This document shows positions 9,159-18,000 of a stretch of 64,000 nt of DNA, one piece after another. Below the pieces are notes generated by a model. It was not told the origin of the DNA. It saw only the letters and a program-made list of their open reading frames with translations, and did no database searches. Origin of the DNA: an uncultured Alistipes sp. (GTDB taxonomy: Bacteria; Bacteroidota; Bacteroidia; Bacteroidales; Rikenellaceae); assembly GCA_944321765.1 (NCBI GenBank), contig CALUMQ010000026.1, forward strand, positions 62,001-126,000. Direction: 5' to 3'. The position numbers were made by a program, and so were the translations under genes. Numbering within the stretch: the first letter of the stretch is position 1; every line of letters starts with the position of its first letter.

Positions 9159-11195
9159 ATGATCAAACAACTCCTCCTGCCGACCCTTCTGTCGCTTGTC
9201 TGCGGCACGGTCACCGCCCAGCGCTGGGCGATTGCCCCTGAAGAACATCGTATTTACTGGACCCCCACGGCCGCGTCGCTGCCCCACAGCGACCACATCG
9301 AGATGAGCGGCGAACAGATGGCCTTTGTCCTCCGCTGGGGCATCAATGACGACGGTTCGTTCCGCGAGGAGCGCTCGCTGGTGTTCCCCATGCTGCGCAC
9401 GGTGCCCAACGACACGCACGCAAGCCTGATGTACCGCATGGCCACGGACATACCGTCGCTGCTGGGCGTCAACGGACTGGTGCTGCAGGACGAATGCGTC
9501 GACTCGCTCTCGATCGACGGCGCACTGACGGTGCGCAGCCGCTGGGCCGTCGGACTGATGAACATCGGCGCGGCGCGCGACAGCCGTCCGACGCCGTGCC
9601 TCGAGATGACGCGGCGGATCTTCCCCTCGCGGACCCTTCCGCTGATGTGCGAACACTACACGCTGCGCAACATCGGCTCGTCGACGCTGAGCATCTCGAT
9701 TCCCGAACTTTCGCAGGTCGTGACGACCGATCCCGCCAGAGGGGTCGACGGCTCCTATGTCATTCGCTGTGACCTCACGGGCGCCGGGACGCAGTATCTC
9801 AATCCGTCCGACTCGCTCACCTTCGGGGTGGTCTTCCAGGCCCTTCGGGCCGGGGAGGAGCCGCTGCATCCGGACGTTGCCGCGGAGTACGCCTCCCGCA
9901 TGGAGTTCGTGCGGGGCGTCATCGACGCGAACCTCGTCCTCGAAACACCCGACGAGGTGATCGATACGGAGTTCCGCTACGCGAAGCTGCGCGCCTCGGA
10001 GAGCATCTTCAAGACGCGCGGCGGCTACATGCACGCCCCGGGCGGCGAATCCTACTACGCGGCGATGTGGGCCAACGACCAGGCCGAATACGTCAATCCC
10101 TTCTTCCCGTTCCTCGGCTACGACATCGGCAATGCGTCGGCGATCAACACCTACCGGCACTTCGCACGCTTCATGAACGACGCCTACAAGCCCATCCCCA
10201 GCTCGATCATCGCCGAAGGGCTCGATTTCTGGAGCTCGGCCGGGGACCGCGGCGATGCGGCGATGGTGGCCTACGGCGCGGCCCGCTACGCCCTGGCGCG
10301 GGGCGATGCGTCCGAGGCCCGGGAGCTGTGGCCGCTGATCGAGTGGTGCCTGGAGTACTGCCGGCGCCAGCTGACGCCCGAGGGCGTCGTGGCTTCGGAC
10401 TCCGACGAGCTCGAAGGTCGCTTCCCGTCGGGTGACGCCAACCTCTGCACCTCGACGCTCTACTACGACGCGCTGCGTTCGGCCGCGCTGCTGGGCCGCG
10501 ATCTCGGCATCGCTTCCTCGCGCACGCGCCGCTACACGCGTGATGCCGACGCCCTGGCGCGGGCCATCGACCGCTACTTCGCCGCCAATGTCAGCGGCTA
10601 CAGGACCTACTGCTACTACGACGGCAACACAACCCTCCGCTCGTGGATCTGCATGCCGCTGATCGTGGGCCTTTACGACCGTGCCGAGGGGACCGTCGCC
10701 GCGCTGCTCGGCCCCGAGCTGCGCACCGAGGACGGACTGCTGACCGAGCAGGGCAGCACGACCTTCTGGGACCGTGCGACGCTCTACGCCCTGCGGGGTG
10801 TCTTCCAGGCCGGCTACACCGAGGAGGCGCTCCAATGGCTGCAGCACAACTCGTCGCGGCGCCTGCTGGGCGACCACGTGCCCTATCCGATCGAGGCGTG
10901 GCCCGAGGGGTCGCAGCGGCACCTTTCGGCCGAGAGCGGCCTCTACTGCCGCATCATCACCGAGGGCATGTTCGGCATCCGTCCCACGGGGCTGCGGTCG
11001 TTCGACATGACGCCGCGTCTTCCGGCCGAGTGGCCGCGGATGGCGCTGCGCCGCGTGCAGGCCTTCGGCACGACGTTCGACCTCGAGGTCGAACGGCTCG
11101 ATGACGGACGCCTTTCGGTGACGGTCGACGCCGGCGGAACCCCCATGCGGCATGTGATCGCTCCCGGAGAGACGCTTCCGGTGAAGTTTTCGTAA
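9159..11195 (+). CDS. Secreted six-hairpin ((alpha/alpha)6) glycosidase-like protein, family unassigned
   Basis: A 678-residue secreted protein with signal peptide ending TVTAQ (about residue 21). The N-terminal third (about 25-260) is beta-rich; the C-terminal part (about 280-620) has the repeated helical hairpins of six-hairpin glycosidases, with candidate acid/base residues in WANDQAEYV, SSIIAEGLDFW and LTEQGSTTFWDRATLY. A short beta domain follows (LRSFDMTPRLPAEWPRM), as in GH78, GH95 and related families. I cannot place it in a specific CAZy family. It lies between the M60-like pair and the GH110 gene, so a terminal sugar of a host glycan is a reasonable guess for its substrate. Confidence 0.65.
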   Translation: MIKQLLLPTLLSLVCGTVTAQRWAIAPEEHRIYWTPTAASLPHSDHIEMSGEQMAFVLRWGINDDGSFREERSLVFPMLRTVPNDTHASLMYRMATDIPSLLGVNGLVLQDECVDSLSIDGALTVRSRWAVGLMNIGAARDSRPTPCLEMTRRIFPSRTLPLMCEHYTLRNIGSSTLSISIPELSQVVTTDPARGVDGSYVIRCDLTGAGTQYLNPSDSLTFGVVFQALRAGEEPLHPDVAAEYASRMEFVRGVIDANLVLETPDEVIDTEFRYAKLRASESIFKTRGGYMHAPGGESYYAAMWANDQAEYVNPFFPFLGYDIGNASAINTYRHFARFMNDAYKPIPSSIIAEGLDFWSSAGDRGDAAMVAYGAARYALARGDASEARELWPLIEWCLEYCRRQLTPEGVVASDSDELEGRFPSGDANLCTSTLYYDALRSAALLGRDLGIASSRTRRYTRDADALARAIDRYFAANVSGYRTYCYYDGNTTLRSWICMPLIVGLYDRAEGTVAALLGPELRTEDGLLTEQGSTTFWDRATLYALRGVFQAGYTEEALQWLQHNSSRRLLGDHVPYPIEAWPEGSQRHLSAESGLYCRIITEGMFGIRPTGLRSFDMTPRLPAEWPRMALRRVQAFGTTFDLEVERLDDGRLSVTVDAGGTPMRHVIAPGETLPVKFS

Positions 11196-11214
11196 CCGGG
11201 TTTCCGGGTGATTC

Positions 11215-11259
11215 CCGGGGAGGGGAGCGGCCAGCACTCCCCTCTTCGGATATCCCCGG
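11215..11259 (+). other. Nested hairpin in the 220-nt gap before the GH110 gene
   Basis: Outer arms CCGGGGA (11215-11221) and TCCCCGG (11253-11259) enclose inner arms GGGGAG (11222-11227) and CTCCCC (11237-11242). The rest of the gap (to 11415) repeats degenerate 'CCCGAAGAC-CTCTTT' blocks and has no gene. Confidence 0.4.
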
Positions 11260-11415
11260 AACGGTCGCTCTCCCTTTTCCCCGAAGACGCTCTTTTTGAA
11301 GATGCTCTTTTCCCCGGAAGGCCCTCTTCCCGAAGACCTTCCCGATAAGTTGTTTACCTTTTCCTCTCCCCCGAAAACCCTTTTTTGAAACCCAACTTCT
11401 GAACCCGAACTTCTC

Positions 11416-13164
11416 ATGAAAAGAATCCGAAACATGGTCGGAGCCCTCGTCGCAGCCTGTGCGATGATGGCGTGCGCCGCGGGCGAATCCGACAAAACCG
11501 TCTACCTGCAGGATTTCCTGACTCCCGGCGCCGCGGAGACCGACGCCGTTCCGGCGCTGCGTGCGGCGCTGGAGCAATGCGCGGCCGTCGGCGCCACGAC
11601 GCTCGTGCTTCCGGGCGGGACGCTGCACATGCGTCCCGACCTGGCGGTGGAAAAGTACCAGTTCATCAGCAACAACAACGAAAGCCTCAAGCGCATCGCC
11701 TTCGATCTGTGCGGCCTGCACGACTTCACGATCGAGGGCAACGGCACCGAACTGCTCTTCACGGGCTTCATCTCGCCGTTCAACCTCGAAGGGTGCCGCA
11801 ACGTGACGATCCGTGACCTGTCGGTGGACTTCACCCGCACGTTCAACTCCGAAGGCGTGGTGGTCGGCAAGGGCCCGGGGTGGCTCGACATCCGCTTTCC
11901 CGAGGCGTACCGCTACCGGATCGTCAACGGATGCCTGCAGTTCTACGACGAGCAGGGGACGGTCTATCCCTTCTCCAACCTGCTGGAGTTCGACGCCGTG
12001 AAGCGCGAGCCGGCGTTCCAGGCGCACGACTTCTGGCTCTCGGGCTCGACGATCCCCGCCGAGCTGCGGCCCGACGGCACCGTGCGCATCCTGCGCGAGG
12101 ATCTCACGGCCACGATCGGCAACGTGATGGTCTTCGGGGCCGCCGCGCGCTACAATCCGTGCTTCACGCTGGCCGACTGCGCGGGAGTGACGCTCCGCGA
12201 CGTGAACATCTACCACTGCGGCGGCATGGGCGTCATCGCGCAGCGCAGCCGCGACATCGAACTCAACGGCGTGTCGGTTGTCCCGGCCCCGGGCAAGGGA
12301 CGCATGATCAGCATTACGGCCGATGCCACGCACTATGTCAACTGCGCGGGCTACATCCGCATGCTCGACTGCGTGTTCGAGAACCAGAAGGACGACGCGA
12401 CGAATATCCACGGTCTCTACATGGTCGTCGACAGCGTGCTCTCTCCCGACCGGCTGCTGGTGCGCTGGCGCAACTCCGGGCAGTACGGCGTGGACTTCAT
12501 CAAGCCGGGGATGACCCTGGAACTTGTCGACAACAAGAATATCGAGACCTATGCCCGCCGGGAGGTCCGTGCGGTGAAGCGTCTGAACAAGATCTACACC
12601 GAGGTGACCTTCGCCGAACCGCTGCCCGAAGAGGTTGAACGGCTGCACGTGGTAGCTGCCGACGACGAGTATCCCGACGTGCTGATCAAGGGGTGCCGCC
12701 TGCGCGGAAACCGCGCCCGGGGCCTGCTGCTGGGCTCCCGGGGCCGAACGGTCATCGAGGACAACTACTTCCATATCGCGGGAGCGGCGATTCTCTTCGA
12801 GGGCGACGCCAACTATTGGTACGAGCAGTCGGGTGTGCGGGACGTGCTGATCCGCAACAACGTCTTCGAGAACGGCAACTACGGCTGCAGCTCCTGGGGC
12901 TCGGCCTGCATCGCCGGCGGCAGCGGCATTCCCGAGCGAGGCGATAGCCGCTACCACCGCAACGTCCGCGTCGAGGGGAATACCTTCCGGGTTTTCGACC
13001 CGCGCATCATCAACGTCTATTGTGTGGACGGCTTCACCTTCACGGCCGACAACAAGGTGGAGTTCACCCGCGACTACCCCTACACGCGCGGGGAGACGCG
13101 TTGCATCATCACCGATGACTGCGACCACGTGACCATCGCGAAGGAGGTCGTTTACAAACCCTGA
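11416..13164 (+). CDS. GH110-type alpha-1,3-galactosidase, right-handed beta-helix
   Basis: A 582-residue lipoprotein or secreted enzyme (signal ends MMACAAG) predicted to remove terminal alpha-1,3-linked galactose from blood-group B and/or linear alpha-Gal epitopes. The sequence follows the GH110 pattern known from Bacteroides: 'YLQDFLTPGAAETDAVPALRAAL', then EKYQFISNNNESLKRIAF, then 'FISPFNLEGCRNVTIRDLSVDF', followed by many beta-helix turns and 'GKGRMISITADATHYVNC' and ENQKDDATNIHG with conserved acidic residues. The downstream esterase starts 17 nt later, so they are co-expressed. Preference for branched versus linear Gal cannot be read here. Confidence 0.87.
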   Translation: MKRIRNMVGALVAACAMMACAAGESDKTVYLQDFLTPGAAETDAVPALRAALEQCAAVGATTLVLPGGTLHMRPDLAVEKYQFISNNNESLKRIAFDLCGLHDFTIEGNGTELLFTGFISPFNLEGCRNVTIRDLSVDFTRTFNSEGVVVGKGPGWLDIRFPEAYRYRIVNGCLQFYDEQGTVYPFSNLLEFDAVKREPAFQAHDFWLSGSTIPAELRPDGTVRILREDLTATIGNVMVFGAAARYNPCFTLADCAGVTLRDVNIYHCGGMGVIAQRSRDIELNGVSVVPAPGKGRMISITADATHYVNCAGYIRMLDCVFENQKDDATNIHGLYMVVDSVLSPDRLLVRWRNSGQYGVDFIKPGMTLELVDNKNIETYARREVRAVKRLNKIYTEVTFAEPLPEEVERLHVVAADDEYPDVLIKGCRLRGNRARGLLLGSRGRTVIEDNYFHIAGAAILFEGDANYWYEQSGVRDVLIRNNVFENGNYGCSSWGSACIAGGSGIPERGDSRYHRNVRVEGNTFRVFDPRIINVYCVDGFTFTADNKVEFTRDYPYTRGETRCIITDDCDHVTIAKEVVYKP

Positions 13165-13181
13165 AATTGAGGAGAACGATT

Positions 13182-14654
13182 ATGAAACGTCTGTTTCTGG
13201 CCGTTGTGGCGCTGATGGCTGCCGCACGGCTGTCGGCCGAAATCCGCCTCCCGGCGGTGCTGGGGAGCAACATGGTGCTGCAGCGCAACACCGAGGTGAA
13301 CTTCTGGGGCGAGGCTTCGCCGCGCAGCAAGGTGCGCGTCACCACGTCGTGGAACGACCGCAGCTACGAGACCCGCTCCGACGCGGCGGGCAAATGGTCG
13401 CTGAAGATCGCCACGGGCGAGGCCGGCGGCCCCTACACGATCCGCGTGAGCGACGGCAGGGAGCTCGTTCTGGAGAATGTCCTGCTGGGCGAGGTGTGGA
13501 TCTGCTCCGGGCAGTCGAACATGGAGATGCCCGTCTGCGGCTTCATGTACCAGCCCGTGGAGGGGAGCGTCGAGGCGATCACCGGGGCGTGCGACTACCC
13601 CGAAATCCGTCTGTTCACCGTCCCGAAGGTCTCCTCGGAGACGCCCCGCGAGGATTGCGAGGCCGCCTGGGAGTGCCCGACGCCGGCGACGGTCGGCGCC
13701 TTCAGCGCCGTGGGCTACTTCTTCGGGCAGACGCTCAACCGGATTCTCGACATCCCCATCGGCCTGATCACCCCGAACTGGGGCGGCTCGACGATCGAGA
13801 GCTGGATGACCGAGGCGTCGATCGACGCAACGCCCGGCATCGACTACGCGGTGGCGAAGTCGGGGACTTACGACAACAGCATTCCCCAGCGCCTCTACAA
13901 CGGCATGATCCTTCCCGTATGCCGCTATACGGCCCGGGGCTTCATCTGGTACCAGGGCGAGTCGAACCGCAAGAACTGGTACGACTACTGCGCCCTTCAG
14001 GTTTCGCTCGTCAAGCTGTGGCGCGAGACGTGGGGCGACGACACCATGCCGTTCTACTTCACGCAGCTGGCCCCTTACCGCTACGAGGGCGACAACCTGC
14101 GCTCGCTGCCGCTGGTGATCGAGGCGCAGTACCGCGCCATGGCCCAAATCCCCCGTTCGGGCATCGCTGCGACGACCGACCTGGGCAACCCGACCTGCAT
14201 CCATCCGCAGCGCAAGCGGGAGGTGGGCATGCGCCTGGCCTACCTTGCGCTGGCCAACGACTACGGCATCAAGGGGCTTCCGGCTCCTGCGCCGACCTAC
14301 AAGTCGATGGTGCGCGACGGGAAGAAGCTGGTGCTGAGCTTCAACAACCTCTCGGAGCGCAACACGTGGAACGATCCGAACAGTCTGGTAGGGTATCTGC
14401 CCGACGACTACCTGCGCCCCGCGGGCTTCGAGATCGCCGGTGAGGACCGGGTGTTCCACCCGGCGAAGGCCAACCTCGTGTGGTGGGAGAACAAGATCGA
14501 GGTCTTCTGCGACGAGGTGCCCGAACCGGTTGCCGTGCGCTACGCATTCAGGAATTATTGCCCCGAGGCCAACGTGGTGACGACCATGGGGCAGCCGCTG
14601 GCGCCCTTCCGCACGGATTCGTGGCCCGTGGACGATATCGGCGAGATCCGGTAG
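13182..14654 (+). CDS. Sialate O-acetylesterase (SGNH family)
   Basis: Predicted to remove 9-O-acetyl groups from sialic acid so that sialidases or further enzymes can act. A 490-residue protein with signal peptide MKRLFLAVVALMAAARLSA. The N-terminal beta domain (AEIRLPAVLGSNMVLQ) is typical. The catalytic Ser lies in GQSNMEMP, and the FIWYQGESN block with oxyanion residues follows about 150 residues later. The ATG at 13182 is preferred over an upstream TTG because the signal peptide begins there and GAGGAG lies just upstream. Last gene of the utilisation operon; a 12-bp hairpin follows. Confidence 0.9.
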   Translation: MKRLFLAVVALMAAARLSAEIRLPAVLGSNMVLQRNTEVNFWGEASPRSKVRVTTSWNDRSYETRSDAAGKWSLKIATGEAGGPYTIRVSDGRELVLENVLLGEVWICSGQSNMEMPVCGFMYQPVEGSVEAITGACDYPEIRLFTVPKVSSETPREDCEAAWECPTPATVGAFSAVGYFFGQTLNRILDIPIGLITPNWGGSTIESWMTEASIDATPGIDYAVAKSGTYDNSIPQRLYNGMILPVCRYTARGFIWYQGESNRKNWYDYCALQVSLVKLWRETWGDDTMPFYFTQLAPYRYEGDNLRSLPLVIEAQYRAMAQIPRSGIAATTDLGNPTCIHPQRKREVGMRLAYLALANDYGIKGLPAPAPTYKSMVRDGKKLVLSFNNLSERNTWNDPNSLVGYLPDDYLRPAGFEIAGEDRVFHPAKANLVWWENKIEVFCDEVPEPVAVRYAFRNYCPEANVVTTMGQPLAPFRTDSWPVDDIGEIR

Positions 14655-14676
14655 ACCGATGCCGGAGTGGCAACCT

Positions 14677-14717
14677 GCGCCGCACGAAACGCATGATCGC
14701 TTCGTGCGGCGCTTCGT
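14677..14717 (+). terminator. Terminator-like hairpin at the end of the host-glycan operon
   Basis: A perfect 12-bp stem, GCGCCGCACGAA (14677-14688) with TTCGTGCGGCGC (14701-14712), loop of 12 nt, followed by TTCGTTTG. It sits 22 nt after the esterase stop codon. Confidence 0.7.
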
Positions 14718-14820
14718 TTGCGCGGCGGCCCGGGAAGCGCTGGCCCGGGAAGCGCTGGCCCGGGAAGCGGCGGTCCGGGGAGCGATGAACGGGGAGCGGC
14801 GGTCCGTTTGCGCGGCGGCC
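14716..14820. repeat. 15-bp tandem repeats flanked by 15-bp direct repeats
   Basis: Three 15-bp units GGCCCGGGAAGCGCT run from 14727 to 14771 (last unit ends GGC). The flanks GTTTGCGCGGCGGCC occur at 14716-14730 and again at 14806-14820. No gene fits in the 363-nt gap 14655-15017; besides these repeats it holds the terminator and the promoter listed here. Confidence 0.7.
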
Positions 14821-14924
14821 GGAGCTGTCGAGGTCCCGGGGTGTCGCGGGTGGCCGGGAACATCGTGACCCGTATGGAGAACCCGCCCCGTCTTCCGCGG
14901 AACCGGGCCCTTCGGAGTCCAAAA

Positions 14925-14956
14925 TTTGCATTTCCGGACGAAAAATTTTATCTTTG
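14925..14956 (+). promoter_or_regulatory. Bacteroidota-type promoter of the pseudo-hybrid regulator
   Basis: A -33 TTTG (14925-14928), 20-nt spacer and -7 TATCTTTG (14949-14956) match the Bacteroidota consensus. Transcription should start near 14961, giving a leader of about 57 nt. Confidence 0.75.
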
Positions 14957-15017
14957 ATACTTGCTCCGGGGAGCGACGACATGTCGCCGCCGCTCCATCA
15001 TCCTCCCGGAGCTGCGA

Positions 15018-18000
15018 ATGACTGCTATGAAACTCGGATTCCTGCGTGCGATCTGGTTGTGCGGAGTGTTGCTGGCATGCCGCACAGGGTTGGGTATGGA
15101 GTACAAGTTCCGCTATTATACCGACAACGACGGACTCTCGTCGAACACGATCCACTGCTTCTATCAGGACGACAAGGGCTATGTCTGGGTGGGCACCTCC
15201 GACGGCCTCGACCGCTTCAACTCCTGCGACTTCACCAACTACCGCTCCGATTACCGGGTCCCCGACTGCCTGGGGACCAACTGCGTGTACAGCCTTTGCG
15301 GGGAGAACTTCATGAACAGCGACCGGATCTGGGTGGGCACCTCCGACGGGGTCTACGTCTACGACCCGAAGGACGAGTCGTTCACGCCGGTCCCGATCGA
15401 ACGCAACGGGGAGGTGCTGCGCAACTTCCAAGCCTATACGCTCGTCTCGGACCGCGTGGGCAACATCTGGATCGGAACCATCGGCGACGGACTCTTTCGC
15501 TACAACCTGCGCACGGGGAGCGTCGAGCGCTACGACAGCGAGACATGCCCCGAGACCTTTTCGTCGAACGTGATCGTGAAGATCCTGCTCAGCGCCGGGA
15601 ACCAGGTGTGGGTCGCCTCGGGCGGAGGCCCCATGCTGAGCCGCTACAACCCCGAGACCAACCGGTTCACCACCTTCCGCGTCGAGGACTCGCTCACGCA
15701 CAAACCCATCGGGCGGATCTGCGCCCTTTGCCAGGACTCCTTCGGCGACCTCTGGATCGCCGGCGGCGAGGGCGAGCTCTACAAGTTCGAATTCTCGCGG
15801 CAGACCTTTACGGGGTATTATCCGGCGCCGGGGACGTCGTACGGCCGCGTGCGGGAGCTTCTCGAATATGTTCCGGGCAAGCTGCTGATGGGCACGGAGA
15901 ACGGCCTGGTGGCCTTCGACGCCAAGGGCCGGAACTTCGTGCAGCTCGACGCCGGGACGAGCAACCGCAACGGACGTCTGAACGACAAGTTCATCCACTC
16001 GATGCTCAAGGACCGCGAGGGCGGCATCTGGATCGGAACCTACTTCGGCGGCATCAACTACATCTCGCCCCTGGGGTCGCTCTTCGAGACGATCGAGCCG
16101 GGTGCCGGGTGCGGCCATGTCATCAGCAAACTCTGCGAAGACCCCCAGGGCAACCTCTGGATCGGCAGCGACGACGGAGGCCTGAGCCTCTACGATCCCC
16201 GTACGGGGAGGTACGAGCCTGTGAACGTCGATGCGGAGCATCCGTCGCTGAACATCCATGCGCTGACGATCGACGGCGGATGGCTGTGGGTCGGGACCTT
16301 CGGCAACGGCCTCTACCGCATGGATCGCGGGAGCCGCGCCGTGAAGCACTTCGCGCGGGCCGACGTCGGGAGCGACAACCTGAATGTCTACTCCGCCCTG
16401 CGGGATTCGCGGGGCAGGCTGTGGTTCGGAACCAAGGAGGGCATCTGCCGTTATGACGATGCCGCGCAGCGGATCGAGAGCCTCCTCCCCCTGGGTCACA
16501 ACAGCGACGTGGTCGACATCTGCGAGGATCCGCAGGGCAACGTGTGGTTTGCGTCGCTGAGCCGCGGACTGATCCGCTATTCGGTCTCTGAAGACGCCTT
16601 CTCCTTCTTCTCGGAGAAGCCCGAACTGGGGTTGTCGGATTTCGTGAGCTGTCTGGCCGTGGAGAACGAATACCTCTGGATCGGAACCCACGGCCGCGGA
16701 CTCTGCCGCTACGATATCGCCGCGGACGAGGTGGTTAGGGTCTTCGACGACACGACCTACGGCAACTGCGCCATCTTCCAGATCATCCAGAACGGCAGCG
16801 AGCTGTGGCTGACGACCAACCGGGGCGTACTGAAGTTCAGCTACCGGGATTCGCAGAAGAAGATCTACAAATACACCTCCGAGGACGGGCTGCTGGCCAA
16901 TATCTTCAACGCCAACTCCGGAATCAAGTCCTCCACGGGACACATCTACATCGGCAGCAACAACGGCATCAACCGCTTCTATCCCTACGACTTCACGCGC
17001 CGGGAGAACTCCGCGCGCCTGACGGTCGTCTTCCCCGATTTCAAGCTCTCGAACCAGCGGGTGCCGCTCGACGGACGGGTTCTCCGTGCGACGATCGACT
17101 GCCAGCGGAGCGTGCGTTTCCGCAGCCGCAAGGGGTCGTTCAGCCTCGATTTCATCGCCCTGAACTTCTCGTCGCCGCTGCGGACCGTCTACCGCTACCG
17201 GCTGGAGAATTTCGACGACGAGTGGCTGGTCACCGATCCCGAGGAGACCTCGGGCGTGCAGCACGTCTCCTATACGAACCTTCCGTCGGGCAGCTACCGC
17301 TTCGTGGTCAGCGCCTCGAACAACGGCGAGGAGTTCGGCGAGGAGGCCGAGGTGCGCATCGACATTCTGCCCCCGTGGTGGCTGGGAAAGGGCATGATCG
17401 CTCTCTACGTGCTGCTGGGGCTCGCGGCCGTCGGATTCGGGGGATACCTCCTGCGGCGGCGGATCCTCCGCACGCAGCGCGAACAGATCGCCTCGCTCGC
17501 CCGCAAGAACCGTCTCGACCTGCTGGAGGCCAAGGTCGAGTTCTTCGACGAGGTGGCCCGGGGGATCCAGACACCCGTTTCGCTGATCTCCGCACCGATC
17601 GAGGCGATCGCCCAGCAGGTGGAGCATCCGGAGCGGATCCGCGAGGATCTGGGCATCGTCCGCAAGAACTGCGAAAAGCTGCTGGAGATCTGCCGGAAGA
17701 TCTCGAATCTGAAATACTCCGAGGCCGAGGGCGTGCGGAGCTCCGTGACGCGGAAGGAGCCTGCCCGGCCGGTCGATCTGCGGGACGTGCTGTACGGACT
17801 CGTCACGTCGATCCGCGAGGAGTTTCCGCAAGAGCCCCTGCCGGCGCCGGCGCCTGAAGAGCCGCAGGATGCCGCTCCGGCGCCGCAGTCGGCGTCCGGC
17901 GAGCGTTCGGAGGGTCGGGAATTCCCCCCCCCTCTGCGAGTGCTTCTTGTTGAAAATGACAGGGATAGTATTGACTTCCTGATGCGGCATCTCTCCGGAG

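Noticed and set aside
13167-13181. TTG start for the sialate O-acetylesterase
   Set aside because: It overlaps the ribosome-binding-like GAGGAG; the ATG at 13182 begins a normal signal peptide.
14961-15017. More upstream start for the pseudo-hybrid regulator
   Set aside because: It would start at the predicted transcription start and add a non-signal-like sequence; the ATG at 15018 has GGAG at a good distance and begins the signal peptide.
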